Of a DNA stretch of 64,000 bases, positions 34,641-43,784 are shown piece after piece (positions within the stretch are counted from its first letter, which is position 1; every line of letters starts with the position of its first letter). Where the stretch lies: positions 3,624 through 67,623 of the forward strand of contig JBFMHA010000015.1 of the NCBI GenBank assembly GCA_040753075.1, written 5' to 3'. The notes below the pieces were generated by a model. It ran no database searches. It had not been told where the DNA came from and was given only the letters and a program-made list of their open reading frames with translations. The DNA comes from UBA6814 sp040753075. GTDB taxonomy: Bacteria; Desulfobacterota; Desulfovibrionia; Desulfovibrionales; Desulfovibrionaceae. The translations under genes and the position numbers were made by a program.

Positions 34641-35618
34641 ATGGCCAAGCCCAAGGTGTTCGTTACCCGGCGCATCCCCGAGGCCGGAATCATCCGGCTG
34701 CGCGAGCACTGCGACGTGGCCGTCAGCCCCGCGGACCGCGCCCTGACCCGGGAGGAGCTGCTGGCGGGAGCGGCCGGGGCGGACGGGGTCGTCGGACTGC
34801 TCACCGACAGGATCGACGCGGAATTCTTCGACGCGGCCCGGCGGCTCAGGGGCTACGCCAACTACGCGGTGGGCTTCGACAACATCGACGTGGCCGAGGC
34901 CACCCGACGGCGCATCCCGGTGTCCAACACCCCGGACGTGCTCACCAACGCCACGGCGGAACTGGCCTGGGCCCTGCTCCTGGCCGTGGCCCGGCGGGTG
35001 GTGGAGACGGACGGGGTCATGCGCTCCGGGACCTGGCCGGGCTGGGGCCCGCTCCAGTTCATCGGCGCGGACGTGACCGGCAAGACCCTGGGCATCGTGG
35101 GCGCGGGCCGCATCGGCACGGCCATGGCCCGCATGTCCCGGGGCTTCGGCATGCGGGTGCTCTACACCTCGCGCGCCCGGCCCAATCCGGTGCTGGAGCA
35201 GGAGCTGGGCGCTCGCCGGGTGGGCTTCGACGAACTCCTGGCCGAGTCGGACTTCGTGAGCATCCACACCCCCCTCACCCCGTCCACCCGGCGCCTGTTC
35301 GACGCCGCGGCCTTCGCCAAGATGAAGCGCACCGCCATCCTGGTGAACACCGGCCGGGGACCGGTCATCAAGGAGGACGACCTGGTGGCCGCCCTGCAGG
35401 AGGGAGTCATCGCCGGCGCGGGCCTGGACGTGTACGAGGCCGAGCCCAGGATGGCCCCGGGCCTGGCCCAATGCCGCAACGCCGTGCTCCTGCCCCACGT
35501 GGGCTCGGCCACGGTTTCGGCCCGGGACGGCATGTCCCTGCTGGCGGCCGAAAACCTGCTGGCCATGCTCCAGGGCCGCAAGCCGCCCACCTGCCTGAAT
35601 CCCGAGGCCCTGGGGTAG
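34641..35618 (+). CDS. D-2-hydroxyacid dehydrogenase (glyoxylate/hydroxypyruvate reductase type)
   Basis: A 325-residue NAD(P)-dependent enzyme. Rossmann loop GIVGAGRIGTAMA; catalytic triad visible as Arg in NTGRGPV, Glu in YEAEPRM and His in LPHVGSAT. The sequence ANYAVGFDNIDV is typical of GhrB/GyaR-type glyoxylate reductases. It would interconvert a 2-oxo acid and a D-2-hydroxy acid, logically after a DapA-like lyase yielding pyruvate or glyoxylate. Last gene of the TRAP operon; GGAGGAG precedes the ATG. Confidence 0.92.
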   Translation: MAKPKVFVTRRIPEAGIIRLREHCDVAVSPADRALTREELLAGAAGADGVVGLLTDRIDAEFFDAARRLRGYANYAVGFDNIDVAEATRRRIPVSNTPDVLTNATAELAWALLLAVARRVVETDGVMRSGTWPGWGPLQFIGADVTGKTLGIVGAGRIGTAMARMSRGFGMRVLYTSRARPNPVLEQELGARRVGFDELLAESDFVSIHTPLTPSTRRLFDAAAFAKMKRTAILVNTGRGPVIKEDDLVAALQEGVIAGAGLDVYEAEPRMAPGLAQCRNAVLLPHVGSATVSARDGMSLLAAENLLAMLQGRKPPTCLNPEALG

Positions 35619-35753
35619 GCTCCGCAAACCAGGCCCTGGGCCACAGGACACACAACAAAGCGGAATTTATTGTCTTTCTCGACCACCAAATCCCGCTTGA
35701 CTTCGCGGGCGATTGGATTCATGCCGCTTGCACCGTCGCGCTGACGATCCGGC

Positions 35754-36959
35754 ATGAAAATCACCGCCCGCACCTTCCTCGCCGTCTGGCTCGCGCTCGC
35801 CGCTCTGCTGGGCAGCCACTTCGCCTACGACTCCTGGCTCAGGAGCGACCTTCCGTCCGGTCTCATCCAGGCCTCCGGGCGCATCGGCGGCGACCCCATC
35901 CCGCTTCCGGCCGGCCTGCCGGGCAGGATCGTCAGCCTCGACGTGAAGGAAGGCGACCTGGTGGAGCCCGGCCAGACCGTCGGGGAGCTCGACGGGTCCT
36001 CCATCCAGGCCGAGCTCGACGAGGCCCTGCACGAACGCGACAACCTCCTGGCCACCCGCGAACTGCACCAGTCCGAACGGGAGATCATGAAGCAGGACGT
36101 GCCCATCTCCATCCAGATCGCCAAGGCGGCCCTGCACAAGGCCGAGGCGCGGCTGGAGCAGTCCCGGGCCGTGGAGGCCAAGCGGGCCAAGGAGCTGGAC
36201 AGGATCAGGAAAGGCAAGGCCGCCGGGGATCCGGAAGCCCTGGAGCGGGCGGAGCTGGCCCTGGTCCGGTCCCGGACCGGCCGCCAGACCGACGAGGCCG
36301 AGACGGCCCGGCTGGCCGAGAACGTCAAGCTGGCCGAACTTGGCTACCGGAAGATCGAGACCGCCGACGAGGGCCTGGCCGTCCTGCAGAACCGCATCGA
36401 CGACATGGAGCGCGCCATCGCCGCCATCAGGGCGAGCATGGGCGCTCCCTCCATCAAGGCTCCCATCGGGGGAGTGGTGACCAGGCGTCTGCTGGGCGTC
36501 GGCGACCATGCCCCGCGCGGCCAGGCCGTGGCCGAGATGGCCGACCTGGACCGGCTCTACCTCAAGGTCTCTCTCCCCGAAGACCAGATCGCCCGGCTGG
36601 CGGTGGGCCTGCCGGCCCGGGTCTGGCTCGAGTCGCATCCCGACACCATGCTCACGGCCAAGGTCGGCTTCATCGCCGAGGCCCCGGACCCCATGCCGGC
36701 GGCCCGGAGCCTCTCCGGCCCGCCTGCGGGGGAAGAGGGGAACGCCACCGCCGGAAACGGAACCGCGCCGGAAGGCGACGCCGCCCCGGCGGCCAACGCC
36801 ACCGGCAGGCCGGGCGCGCCCCGGCCCATGTACGGGGTCAAGCTCTACCTTGACGAAAACCCCGGCGCCCTCGCCATGCCCGGCCAGACCGGGGTGGCGG
36901 TCATCCGATACGACGACGAGGTCTCCTGGAGGAAGCCCCGCAAGCCTTTCCGGAAGTGA
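35754..36959 (+). CDS. HlyD-family membrane fusion protein
   Basis: A 401-residue periplasmic adaptor-like protein: N-terminal membrane anchor (about 8-25), a lipoyl/barrel half (PLPAGLPGRIVSLDVKEGD, LVEPGQTVGELDG), a long alpha-helical hairpin rich in Glu/Ala/Arg (about 85-220), the second lipoyl half (SIKAPIGGVVTRRLLGVGD) and a beta-barrel, interrupted by a Gly/Asn/Ala-rich low-complexity insert near 325-360. Such proteins link inner-membrane exporters to outer-membrane channels. No ABC or MFS partner of the HlyD type touches it, but an ABC exporter is two genes downstream, so it may serve the glycan locus. No strong ribosome site is seen. Confidence 0.85.
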   Translation: MKITARTFLAVWLALAALLGSHFAYDSWLRSDLPSGLIQASGRIGGDPIPLPAGLPGRIVSLDVKEGDLVEPGQTVGELDGSSIQAELDEALHERDNLLATRELHQSEREIMKQDVPISIQIAKAALHKAEARLEQSRAVEAKRAKELDRIRKGKAAGDPEALERAELALVRSRTGRQTDEAETARLAENVKLAELGYRKIETADEGLAVLQNRIDDMERAIAAIRASMGAPSIKAPIGGVVTRRLLGVGDHAPRGQAVAEMADLDRLYLKVSLPEDQIARLAVGLPARVWLESHPDTMLTAKVGFIAEAPDPMPAARSLSGPPAGEEGNATAGNGTAPEGDAAPAANATGRPGAPRPMYGVKLYLDENPGALAMPGQTGVAVIRYDDEVSWRKPRKPFRK

Positions 36960-36986
36960 GCCGCCGAGGCGCGCCGGACCCGGCGC

Positions 36987-37016
36987 TTGACGAGGGGGAG
37001 TGGATACGCGGATATT
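36987..37016 (+). promoter_or_regulatory. Candidate promoter of the glycan gene cluster
   Basis: TTGACG, 18 bases, GATATT, about 130 bases before the fusion gene start, in the 186-base gap after the HlyD-like gene. Moderate match only. Confidence 0.35.
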
Positions 37017-37145
37017 CTCCGCACTGTTTCGTGGCGGCCAGGACCGTAACCCCGCCCCGCCATCCGCGGGAGACCGGGCCGGTCCGGCGAAGGCCGCGCA
37101 AAGCCGGCTGCAGACATGGCGGCGCCGGCGCCGAGGTCGAGGATC

Positions 37146-39788
37146 ATGGACAATTCCGCCGGCCGCGTGGAGCGCCCCCGGGTCAAGGGCCGCTACCTTT
37201 TCCTCGGGGAGGAGAAGTTCTTCGTCAAGGGCGTCACCTACGGCCCCTTCCCTCCTGACGAGAACGGCGACTTCCTGCCCGCCCCGGACCGGGTCGAGGC
37301 CGACTTCCGCCAGATGCGCGAGACCGGGGTGAACACCATCCGGGTCTACTGGGTTCCGCCGACCTGGCTCCTGGACCTGGCCCTCAAGCACGGCGTCTGG
37401 GTCATGATCGGCGTGCCCTGGCCGCAGCACATCTGCTTCCTGGACCAGTGGGAGGTCCAGGAAGGCGTCAAGAGCACCATCCGGGAGGCGGTCCGCTCCA
37501 CCAACCGGCATCCGGCCGTTTTCTGCTGGCTCGTGGGCAACGAGATTCCCCGCCACGTGGTGCGCTGGCACGGGGCCAAGAAGCTTGAGAAATTCCTGGA
37601 GAAGCTGTGCGACGTGGTCAAGGAGGAGGACCCCGACGCCCTGTGCAGCTACGCCAACTATCCCTCCACCGAATACCTGCGCCTGAAGTTCCTGGATTTC
37701 CTCTGCTTCAACGTCTACCTCCAGGACGAAACCTCCTTCCGGGCCTACCTGAAGCGGCTCCAGAACGTGGCCGAGGAGTTGCCCCTGGTCCTGTCCGAGA
37801 TCGGCATGGACTCCATGCGGAACGGCGAGGAGGCGGCGGCCGAGTTGCTCGGCTGGCAGCTGCGGGCCGCCTTCGAACTGGGAGTGTCCGGCGCGGTGGT
37901 CTTCGCCTGGACCGACGAGTGGTACACCGGGGGACACCTCATCGAGGACTGGGCCTTCGGCGTGGTGGACGCCGCCCGGCGGCCCAAGAAGGCCCACGCC
38001 GCGCTGGCCGAGGTCTTCTCCGGCCCGGTCCCCCAGCTGCCCCCCGACCCGCCCCTGATCTCCGTGGTGGTATGCGCCTACAACGCGGCGTCCACCATGG
38101 AAGGCTGCATGGCCTCCTTCCTCAAGGTCGCCTACCCGCGCTTCGAGGTCATCGTGGTGGACGACGGCTCCAAGGACGCCACCGGGGCCATCGCCGACAA
38201 GTACGCCGCCCTGCGGCCGGACATCTACCGGGTCATCCACCAGCCCAACATGGGGCTCTCGGCCGCGCGAAACGTGGGGCTGCACGCCGCCGCCGGCGAG
38301 ATCACCGCCTACACCGACTCGGACTGCTACGTGGACCCGGACTGGCTGACCTACATGGCCTGGGCCTTCACCGACCCGCGCTTCGCCGCGGTGGGCGGGC
38401 CCAACCTGCCCCCGCCCGAAGACAACCGCGTCGCGGCCTGCGTGGCCGTGTCCCCGGGCGCGCCCACCCACGTGCTGCTGTCCGACGACGTGGCCGAGCA
38501 CATCCCGGGCTGCAACATGGCCTTCCGCACCGGTATCCTGAAATCCATCGGCGGGTTCGACGTCACCTACCGCGCGGCCGGGGACGACGTGGACGCCTGC
38601 TGGCGGCTCATGGACCAGGGCCACCTCATCGGCTTCGACGCGGCCATGTTCGTGTGGCACCACCGCCGCAACACGGTCAAGGCCTACCTCAGGCAGCAGA
38701 ACGGCTACGGCCGGGCCGAGGCGCTCCTGGCCCCCAAGCACCACGAGCGGTTCAACGCCCTGGGCAACTCGCGCTGGGCCGGCCGCATCTACGGCGACAT
38801 CTCCGGCCACACCCTGACCGTGCGGCCCATCATCTACCACGGGGTGTTCGGCAACGGGCTCTTCCAGACCCTGTACGAGCCCCGGGCCTCGCTCTTCTCG
38901 CACCTGCCCCTGTCCTTCGAATGGATCATGGCCGCCCTGGCGCTGGCGGCCCTGGGGCCGGCCCTGCCCTGGTTCGCCGCGGCCGGGCTGGCCATGCTGG
39001 CGGCCAGCCTGGTCTGGTCCATGAACCGGGCCGCCTTCGCCAAGCTCCCCCCGGCCTACGACGACTGGAAATCCAGGGCCATCATCGTGTTCCTGACCCT
39101 GAGCCAACCGGTGCTCCGGGGCTGGACCCGCTACTGGACCCTGCTGACCCTGGCCAAGGCCTACGCCCGGGTGAGCCGCGACGCCCAGACCATGCCCGCG
39201 CCCGAGCGCCCGCTCCCGGCGGAGGGGCTCGCCCAAGCCCCCCTGTTCCGCAAGCTGCAGGACCTGGCGGCGCTGCTGGCCAACCACTTCTCCTTCCACC
39301 GCTTCTTCTGGAACCACCTGGGGGTGGAGCGGGAGTCGCTCCTGCAGATGCTCATGGACTCCCTGCGCAGCCTGGGCTTCAAGCCCCGCATCGACTCGGG
39401 CTTCGCCTCCTCCTCGGAGAACCCGCCCTGGGACATGGAGATCCGGCCGGGCATGTGGAGCAAGGTGCAGATCCGGCTCACGGTGGAGCACCACGGGGGG
39501 GACAAGCGCTTCGTGCGCCTGGCCGGCTCGGTCATCCCCACCGGCCTGGCCCAGAGCCTCTTCTTCGCCGCGGCCCTCCTGACCGCCGCGGCGGTGGCCG
39601 TGGACCAGATCCTGGCCGCGGGACTCCTGCTCGCCGTTCTCTCGGGGTTCACATTCTGGGTGGTCCGGGACAACTTCCGGGGAGCGCGGCTGGTGGGTTT
39701 CGTGGCCCAGCACATGAACCTGTGCGCCGGAAGCAGCGGGGAGGACGCCCCCCAGGCCGCCCCGGCCCAGTTCGGCGCGGCCGCCTAG
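37146..39788 (+). CDS. Glycoside hydrolase-glycosyltransferase family 2 fusion, membrane-bound
   Basis: An 880-residue two-enzyme protein. Residues 1 to about 295 form a TIM barrel like family 2/5 glycoside hydrolases, with candidate acid/base Glu133 in VGNEIP and nucleophile Glu218 in VLSEIG. Residues about 303-560 are a GT2 transferase: VVVDDGS (near 337-342), DSD at 391-393, GDDVD near 479-483 and QQNGYGRAE near 517. The C-terminal part has hydrophobic pairs near 600-640 and 765-805. A cytoplasmic GT2 with membrane helices would make a polysaccharide or glycolipid; the hydrolase half may trim or act as a transglycosylase. ATG 37146 has GAGG before it; an in-frame ATG at 37116 would add ten residues. 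Only two bases separate functional neighbours downstream, an ABC exporter first. Confidence 0.85.
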   Translation: MDNSAGRVERPRVKGRYLFLGEEKFFVKGVTYGPFPPDENGDFLPAPDRVEADFRQMRETGVNTIRVYWVPPTWLLDLALKHGVWVMIGVPWPQHICFLDQWEVQEGVKSTIREAVRSTNRHPAVFCWLVGNEIPRHVVRWHGAKKLEKFLEKLCDVVKEEDPDALCSYANYPSTEYLRLKFLDFLCFNVYLQDETSFRAYLKRLQNVAEELPLVLSEIGMDSMRNGEEAAAELLGWQLRAAFELGVSGAVVFAWTDEWYTGGHLIEDWAFGVVDAARRPKKAHAALAEVFSGPVPQLPPDPPLISVVVCAYNAASTMEGCMASFLKVAYPRFEVIVVDDGSKDATGAIADKYAALRPDIYRVIHQPNMGLSAARNVGLHAAAGEITAYTDSDCYVDPDWLTYMAWAFTDPRFAAVGGPNLPPPEDNRVAACVAVSPGAPTHVLLSDDVAEHIPGCNMAFRTGILKSIGGFDVTYRAAGDDVDACWRLMDQGHLIGFDAAMFVWHHRRNTVKAYLRQQNGYGRAEALLAPKHHERFNALGNSRWAGRIYGDISGHTLTVRPIIYHGVFGNGLFQTLYEPRASLFSHLPLSFEWIMAALALAALGPALPWFAAAGLAMLAASLVWSMNRAAFAKLPPAYDDWKSRAIIVFLTLSQPVLRGWTRYWTLLTLAKAYARVSRDAQTMPAPERPLPAEGLAQAPLFRKLQDLAALLANHFSFHRFFWNHLGVERESLLQMLMDSLRSLGFKPRIDSGFASSSENPPWDMEIRPGMWSKVQIRLTVEHHGGDKRFVRLAGSVIPTGLAQSLFFAAALLTAAAVAVDQILAAGLLLAVLSGFTFWVVRDNFRGARLVGFVAQHMNLCAGSSGEDAPQAAPAQFGAAA

Positions 39789-39797
39789 AGGGACCCG

Positions 39798-41621
39798 GTG
39801 CGCATCCTCCGGACGCTCCTGGGCTACGCCGGACCGTACCTGTGGACCTTTGCCGGGGCCCTGGCCCTGGTGGGGGTCATCACCTGCCTGGAGCTGCTCA
39901 AGCCCTGGCCCATCAAGCTCGCCTTCGACCAGATCATCGACGGCCAGCCGCTTCGGCTCTGGGGCCGGGATATCCCCTACACGGCCCTGGCCACCGGGAC
40001 CCAGATCGTCCTGGCCGCGGGCCTCTACGTCTTCGCCCATTTCGCCGTGGGCTTCCTCCAGCTCCTCAACAACTACGTGACCATCCGCATCGGCCAGGAC
40101 CTGGTCCAGGACCTGCGGGTCCAGCTCTTCGAGCACCTGCAGCGCCAGCGCCTGCTCTTCCACCAGACCCAGCCCACCGGCGACCTCATCTACCGCATCA
40201 TGGGCGACTGCTACGCGGTCCAGTCCCTGCTCATGAACGGGGTGTTCACCACCATCACCTCCAGCGCCTTCCTGGTGGGCATGTTCGTGATCCTGCTCCG
40301 CCTGGACGCGGAGCTGACCCTCTACGCCCTGTGCATCACCCCGCTCCTGTTCCTGGCCATCGGCCGGGTGGGGAAGATCATCGGCAACCTGAGCTGGGAG
40401 ACCAACACCCTGGAGTCCCGGCTCTACTCGCGGGTGGAGCGGATATTCAGCGCCATCTCCCTGGTGCAGGCCTACGCCCGGGAGGAGGAGGAGAAGGCCC
40501 GCTTCGCGGACGACTCCCGCCACACCTTCCGGCGCAAGCTCAAGCTCTTCTCCTACCAGACCTTCTTCGGCTGGGCCGTGGGCGCGCTGACCGCCCTGGG
40601 CAGCGCCCTGGTGCTCTACGTGGGGGTGCGCCACGTGGTGGAGGGGTCCCTGACCAAGGGCGAGCTCACGGTTTTCCTGGCCTACCTGGCCTCGCTCTAC
40701 ACCCCCCTGTCCCAGCTCTCCCAGATCACCGCCGACATCCGGACCTCCGCGGCGCGCATAAAGCGGGTCTTCGAGATCCTGGACCAGGACCAGGCCATGC
40801 CCGAGAGGCCCGACGCCCGCCCCCTGGACATCACCCGGGGCGAGGTGCGCTACGAGGGCGTCACCTTCGGCTACGCGCCGGAGGTCCCGGTGCTGCGGGA
40901 CATCTCCTTCACCGCGCCGGGCGGCGGCATGGTGGCGGTGGTGGGCAAGACCGGCTCGGGCAAGACCTCGCTCATGGGCCTGCTCCTGCGCTTCTTCGAC
41001 CCGCAGGAGGGCCGGATCCTCATCGACGGCCAGGACCTGCGCGACGTACGGCTCAAGAGCCTGCGACAGCAGATCGCGGTGGTGCTCCAGGAGACCACCC
41101 TCTTCCCCATGTCGGTGCGGGACAACATCGCCTACGGCCGCAAGGACGCCGCCGACGAGGACATCCTGGCCGCGGCGGCCGCCGCCGGGGCGCACGAATT
41201 CATCTCGGCCCTGCCCCAGGGATACGACACCCTGCTCGACGAACGGGGCTCCAACCTGTCCGGGGGCCAGCGGCAGCGGCTCTCCATCGCCCGGGCCCTG
41301 CTCAAGGACGCCCCCGTCCTCATCCTGGACGAGCCCACCTCGGCGGTGGACGCCGAGACCGAGGCCTCCATCATGGATGGGCTGCACCGGCTCATGCGCC
41401 ACCGGACCACCTTCGTCATCGCCCACCGCCTGTCCATGATGAAGCGGGCCGACCTCATCCTGGTCATCAAGGAGGGACGGCTCCTGGAATCCGGGACCTT
41501 CGCCGAACTCATGGCCCGCGGCGGGGAGTTCGCCCGCCTGCACGCGCTGCAGCAGAAGACCGAGACGGGCGGGCCGACCGAACCCGAAGACGCCGCTGCG
41601 CCAGCCGAGGCTGCCCCGTGA
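39798..41621 (+). CDS. ABC-type exporter, fused membrane and ATPase domains (MsbA/NdvA-like)
   Basis: A 607-residue half transporter: six membrane helices in about 1-310 and a nucleotide-binding domain with Walker A GKTGSGKTS, signature LSGGQRQR and Walker B VLILDEPTS followed by the H-loop IAHRLS. Homologues flip lipid A, glycolipids or cyclic beta-glucans. Placed between the GH-GT2 fusion and two glycosyltransferase-like genes, it probably exports the glycan or its lipid-linked form. GTG start at 39798, ten bases after the fusion gene; its stop overlaps the next GTG. The C-terminus is a low-complexity Glu/Pro/Ala tail. Confidence 0.92.
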   Translation: MRILRTLLGYAGPYLWTFAGALALVGVITCLELLKPWPIKLAFDQIIDGQPLRLWGRDIPYTALATGTQIVLAAGLYVFAHFAVGFLQLLNNYVTIRIGQDLVQDLRVQLFEHLQRQRLLFHQTQPTGDLIYRIMGDCYAVQSLLMNGVFTTITSSAFLVGMFVILLRLDAELTLYALCITPLLFLAIGRVGKIIGNLSWETNTLESRLYSRVERIFSAISLVQAYAREEEEKARFADDSRHTFRRKLKLFSYQTFFGWAVGALTALGSALVLYVGVRHVVEGSLTKGELTVFLAYLASLYTPLSQLSQITADIRTSAARIKRVFEILDQDQAMPERPDARPLDITRGEVRYEGVTFGYAPEVPVLRDISFTAPGGGMVAVVGKTGSGKTSLMGLLLRFFDPQEGRILIDGQDLRDVRLKSLRQQIAVVLQETTLFPMSVRDNIAYGRKDAADEDILAAAAAAGAHEFISALPQGYDTLLDERGSNLSGGQRQRLSIARALLKDAPVLILDEPTSAVDAETEASIMDGLHRLMRHRTTFVIAHRLSMMKRADLILVIKEGRLLESGTFAELMARGGEFARLHALQQKTETGGPTEPEDAAAPAEAAP

Positions 41622-42799
41622 AGAAGCGCACCATCATCGTCACCGGCCTGGCCTGCACCTATCCGGTGGGCGGGGTGTTCTGGGACTACGTCCAGTACCT
41701 CCTGGGCTTCCTCCGGCTCGGGCACGACTGCTACTACCTGGAGGACTCGGGCAAGTGGACCTACGACTGCGAGGCCCAGACCTACACCGGCGACGCCTCG
41801 CGCAACGTGGCCTGGCTCATGGCCCAGTTCGCGGCCCTGGCCCCGGAGCTGACCGGCCGGTTCTGCGTGCGCGACGCCAACAACACCTACTGGGGCCTCG
41901 ACGCCCAGGCCCTGTCCGACGTGGTCAAGCGGGCCGACCTGTTCCTCAACATCTCCTGCAACTGCCAGCTGCGCGACGAATACCTGGGCATCCCGGTCAA
42001 GGCGCTCATCGACTCCGACCCCCTCTACACCCAGGAGCACGTGCCCCCCTACCTGGACGGGACTCTGGACGAGCCCACCACCTGGACCATCGACCAGCTG
42101 CGCAAGCACGACCTGTTCTTCAGCTTCGGGGAGAACATCGGCCGTCCGGGGTGCCTGGTGCCCGCCGGGATATTCGACTGGAGGCCCACCCGCCAGCCCG
42201 TGGTCCTGGACTGCTGGGACCCCGCGACCCTGCCCGACCGGACGGTGTTCAACACGGTCATGAGCTGGCAGCCGGCCGAGAGGGGGCCCCTGGTGGCCGG
42301 GGTCCAGTACGGCGGCAAGGATTTCGAGTTCATGAAGCTCATGGGCCTGCCCGGAAAGACCACGGCCGCGCTGGAGCTGGCCATCGGCGGCGGCCTGCCG
42401 CCCTGGGAGACGCTCATGGCCGCGGGCTGGCGCCTGGTGGACGGCTGGTCCGTGTCCCGGGATCCCTTCGGCTACCGGGACTACCTGCGCAGCGGCCTGG
42501 GGGAGTTCTCCACGGCCAAGAACGCCTACGTGGCCTCGCGCTCGGGCTGGTTCTCCTGCCGCAGCGCCTGCTACATGGCCCTGGGCCGGCCGGTGGTGGT
42601 CCAGGACACCGGGTTTTCCGGCTTCATCCCCACCGGCGAGGGGGTGCTCGCCTTTTCCGACGAGGCCGGGGCCCTGGCCGGGCTGGAGGCGGTCCGCTCC
42701 GACTGGGGCCGGCACGCCCGGGCCGCGCGCCGCATCGCCGAGCAGGAGTTCGACTCGGCCAAGGTCCTGGGCCGGCTGCTGGCCGAGGCCGGACTGTAG
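41618..42799 (+). CDS. Glycosyltransferase-like protein, paralogue A
   Basis: A 393-residue protein that looks like a GT-B type glycosyltransferase: N-terminal strand IIVTGLACTYPVGGVFW, LGHDCYYLED, then in the second half GRPVVVQDTGFSGFIPTGEG followed by an acidic helix, similar to nucleotide-sugar binding regions of GT4 relatives. The C-terminal 60 residues follow the pattern seen in paralogue B (43785-44957). No signal peptide. Starts at GTG 41618 with a GTGA overlap to the ABC gene. The donor and acceptor are unknown; assignment as an enzyme is by fold-like pattern, not by recognised family name. Confidence 0.65.
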   Translation: MKKRTIIVTGLACTYPVGGVFWDYVQYLLGFLRLGHDCYYLEDSGKWTYDCEAQTYTGDASRNVAWLMAQFAALAPELTGRFCVRDANNTYWGLDAQALSDVVKRADLFLNISCNCQLRDEYLGIPVKALIDSDPLYTQEHVPPYLDGTLDEPTTWTIDQLRKHDLFFSFGENIGRPGCLVPAGIFDWRPTRQPVVLDCWDPATLPDRTVFNTVMSWQPAERGPLVAGVQYGGKDFEFMKLMGLPGKTTAALELAIGGGLPPWETLMAAGWRLVDGWSVSRDPFGYRDYLRSGLGEFSTAKNAYVASRSGWFSCRSACYMALGRPVVVQDTGFSGFIPTGEGVLAFSDEAGALAGLEAVRSDWGRHARAARRIAEQEFDSAKVLGRLLAEAGL

Positions 42800-42810
42800 G
42801 AGGACACGCG

Positions 42811-43779
42811 ATGCGGGCTGCGCTTCTCGCCCTGGTCCTGGTCTTGTCCGCGTTCCATCCCGCGGCGGCGGGCATGGTCACCCTGACCTTCGACGACGGG
42901 CTTGCGGGGGTCTACGCGCACGCCTACCCGGTGCTGCGCCGGCTCGGCCTGCCCGGGGTGGCCGCGGTGATCGTGGAGAGGCTGGAGTCCGGCGATCCCG
43001 ACTACATGCGGCCCGAGCAGGTCAGGGAGCTCCAGGACGCGGGCTGGGAGATCGCCTCGCACAGCCTCACCCACCGCCGGGTGGTGGACATTCCGGCGCG
43101 CTACGACCAGGAGCCCCTGGCCGGATGGCGCCCGGACCCGGCCGGTCCCGGCATGGTCCAGGCCTATTACCCGCTCCAGGATCTGGCCGGGGTCCTGGAG
43201 GGCGGAGCCGCCCTGAAGGCGGTCTCCAGCCTGGGTGAGGCGGCGGCCAGCCCCGGGACCTACTACTACGACCGGATCATCCACGAGCTGCACGTCCATC
43301 CCCTGGCCCCGGGCGAGGCTGGCTCCCTCTCCCTCCGGACGGTCTCCTACGAACGCGAGATGGAGGAGTCCCGCCGCCGGCTCCGGGAGCTCGGCTTCGC
43401 CGTGTCCACCTACGTCATCCCCTACAACTACCTGAACGACGACGTGGCGGCCCTGGGCCGGAAGCACTACAGCGCCCTGGTCACCGGGTACGACGGCGAC
43501 GCCATCGTCCAGGAGGCCGAGCCCTACCACGTGTTCCGCACCGTGGTGAGCGCCCGGGACACGGCCGAGCGCTTTATCCGGCTGGTGGAGGAGCGGGTGC
43601 AGGGAAAGGACGCCTGGCTGGTGCTGTGCATGCACGACATCGAATCGGGACGGGGCTGGGAGCCCTGGCCCGCCCGGGAGTTCGAGAAGCTGGCGACCTG
43701 GCTCAAGGAGCGCGGCGTGCCGGTGGTGACGGTCCGGGAGGGCGTCGCGCGCATGCAGCGGATCAAGGCGAGGGAATAG
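42811..43779 (+). CDS. Secreted polysaccharide deacetylase (NodB/CE4 fold)
   Basis: A 322-residue exported protein: signal peptide to about residue 20 (AAAG), the metal motif TFDDG at about 26-30, SHSLTH near 92-97, an insert of roughly 100 residues, and a late YVIPYNYLNDD segment and LCMHDI that complete the CE4 barrel. Such enzymes remove acetyl groups from exopolysaccharides, as PgaB does, and help export them. It lies between two paralogous glycosyltransferase-like genes, which supports a role in maturing the same glycan. TAGGAGG precedes the ATG. Confidence 0.88.
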   Translation: MRAALLALVLVLSAFHPAAAGMVTLTFDDGLAGVYAHAYPVLRRLGLPGVAAVIVERLESGDPDYMRPEQVRELQDAGWEIASHSLTHRRVVDIPARYDQEPLAGWRPDPAGPGMVQAYYPLQDLAGVLEGGAALKAVSSLGEAAASPGTYYYDRIIHELHVHPLAPGEAGSLSLRTVSYEREMEESRRRLRELGFAVSTYVIPYNYLNDDVAALGRKHYSALVTGYDGDAIVQEAEPYHVFRTVVSARDTAERFIRLVEERVQGKDAWLVLCMHDIESGRGWEPWPAREFEKLATWLKERGVPVVTVREGVARMQRIKARE

Positions 43780-43784
43780 GCGAC

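Noticed and set aside
37116..37145. Upstream ATG as start of the GH-GT2 fusion
   Set aside because: No ribosome site, whereas the ATG at 37146 has GAGG at good spacing; the difference is only ten residues.
35667..41543. 1958-codon open frame on the minus strand
   Set aside because: It lies antisense to six well-identified genes, is Gly/Arg/His/Val-rich as expected of high-GC shadow frames, and has no domain.
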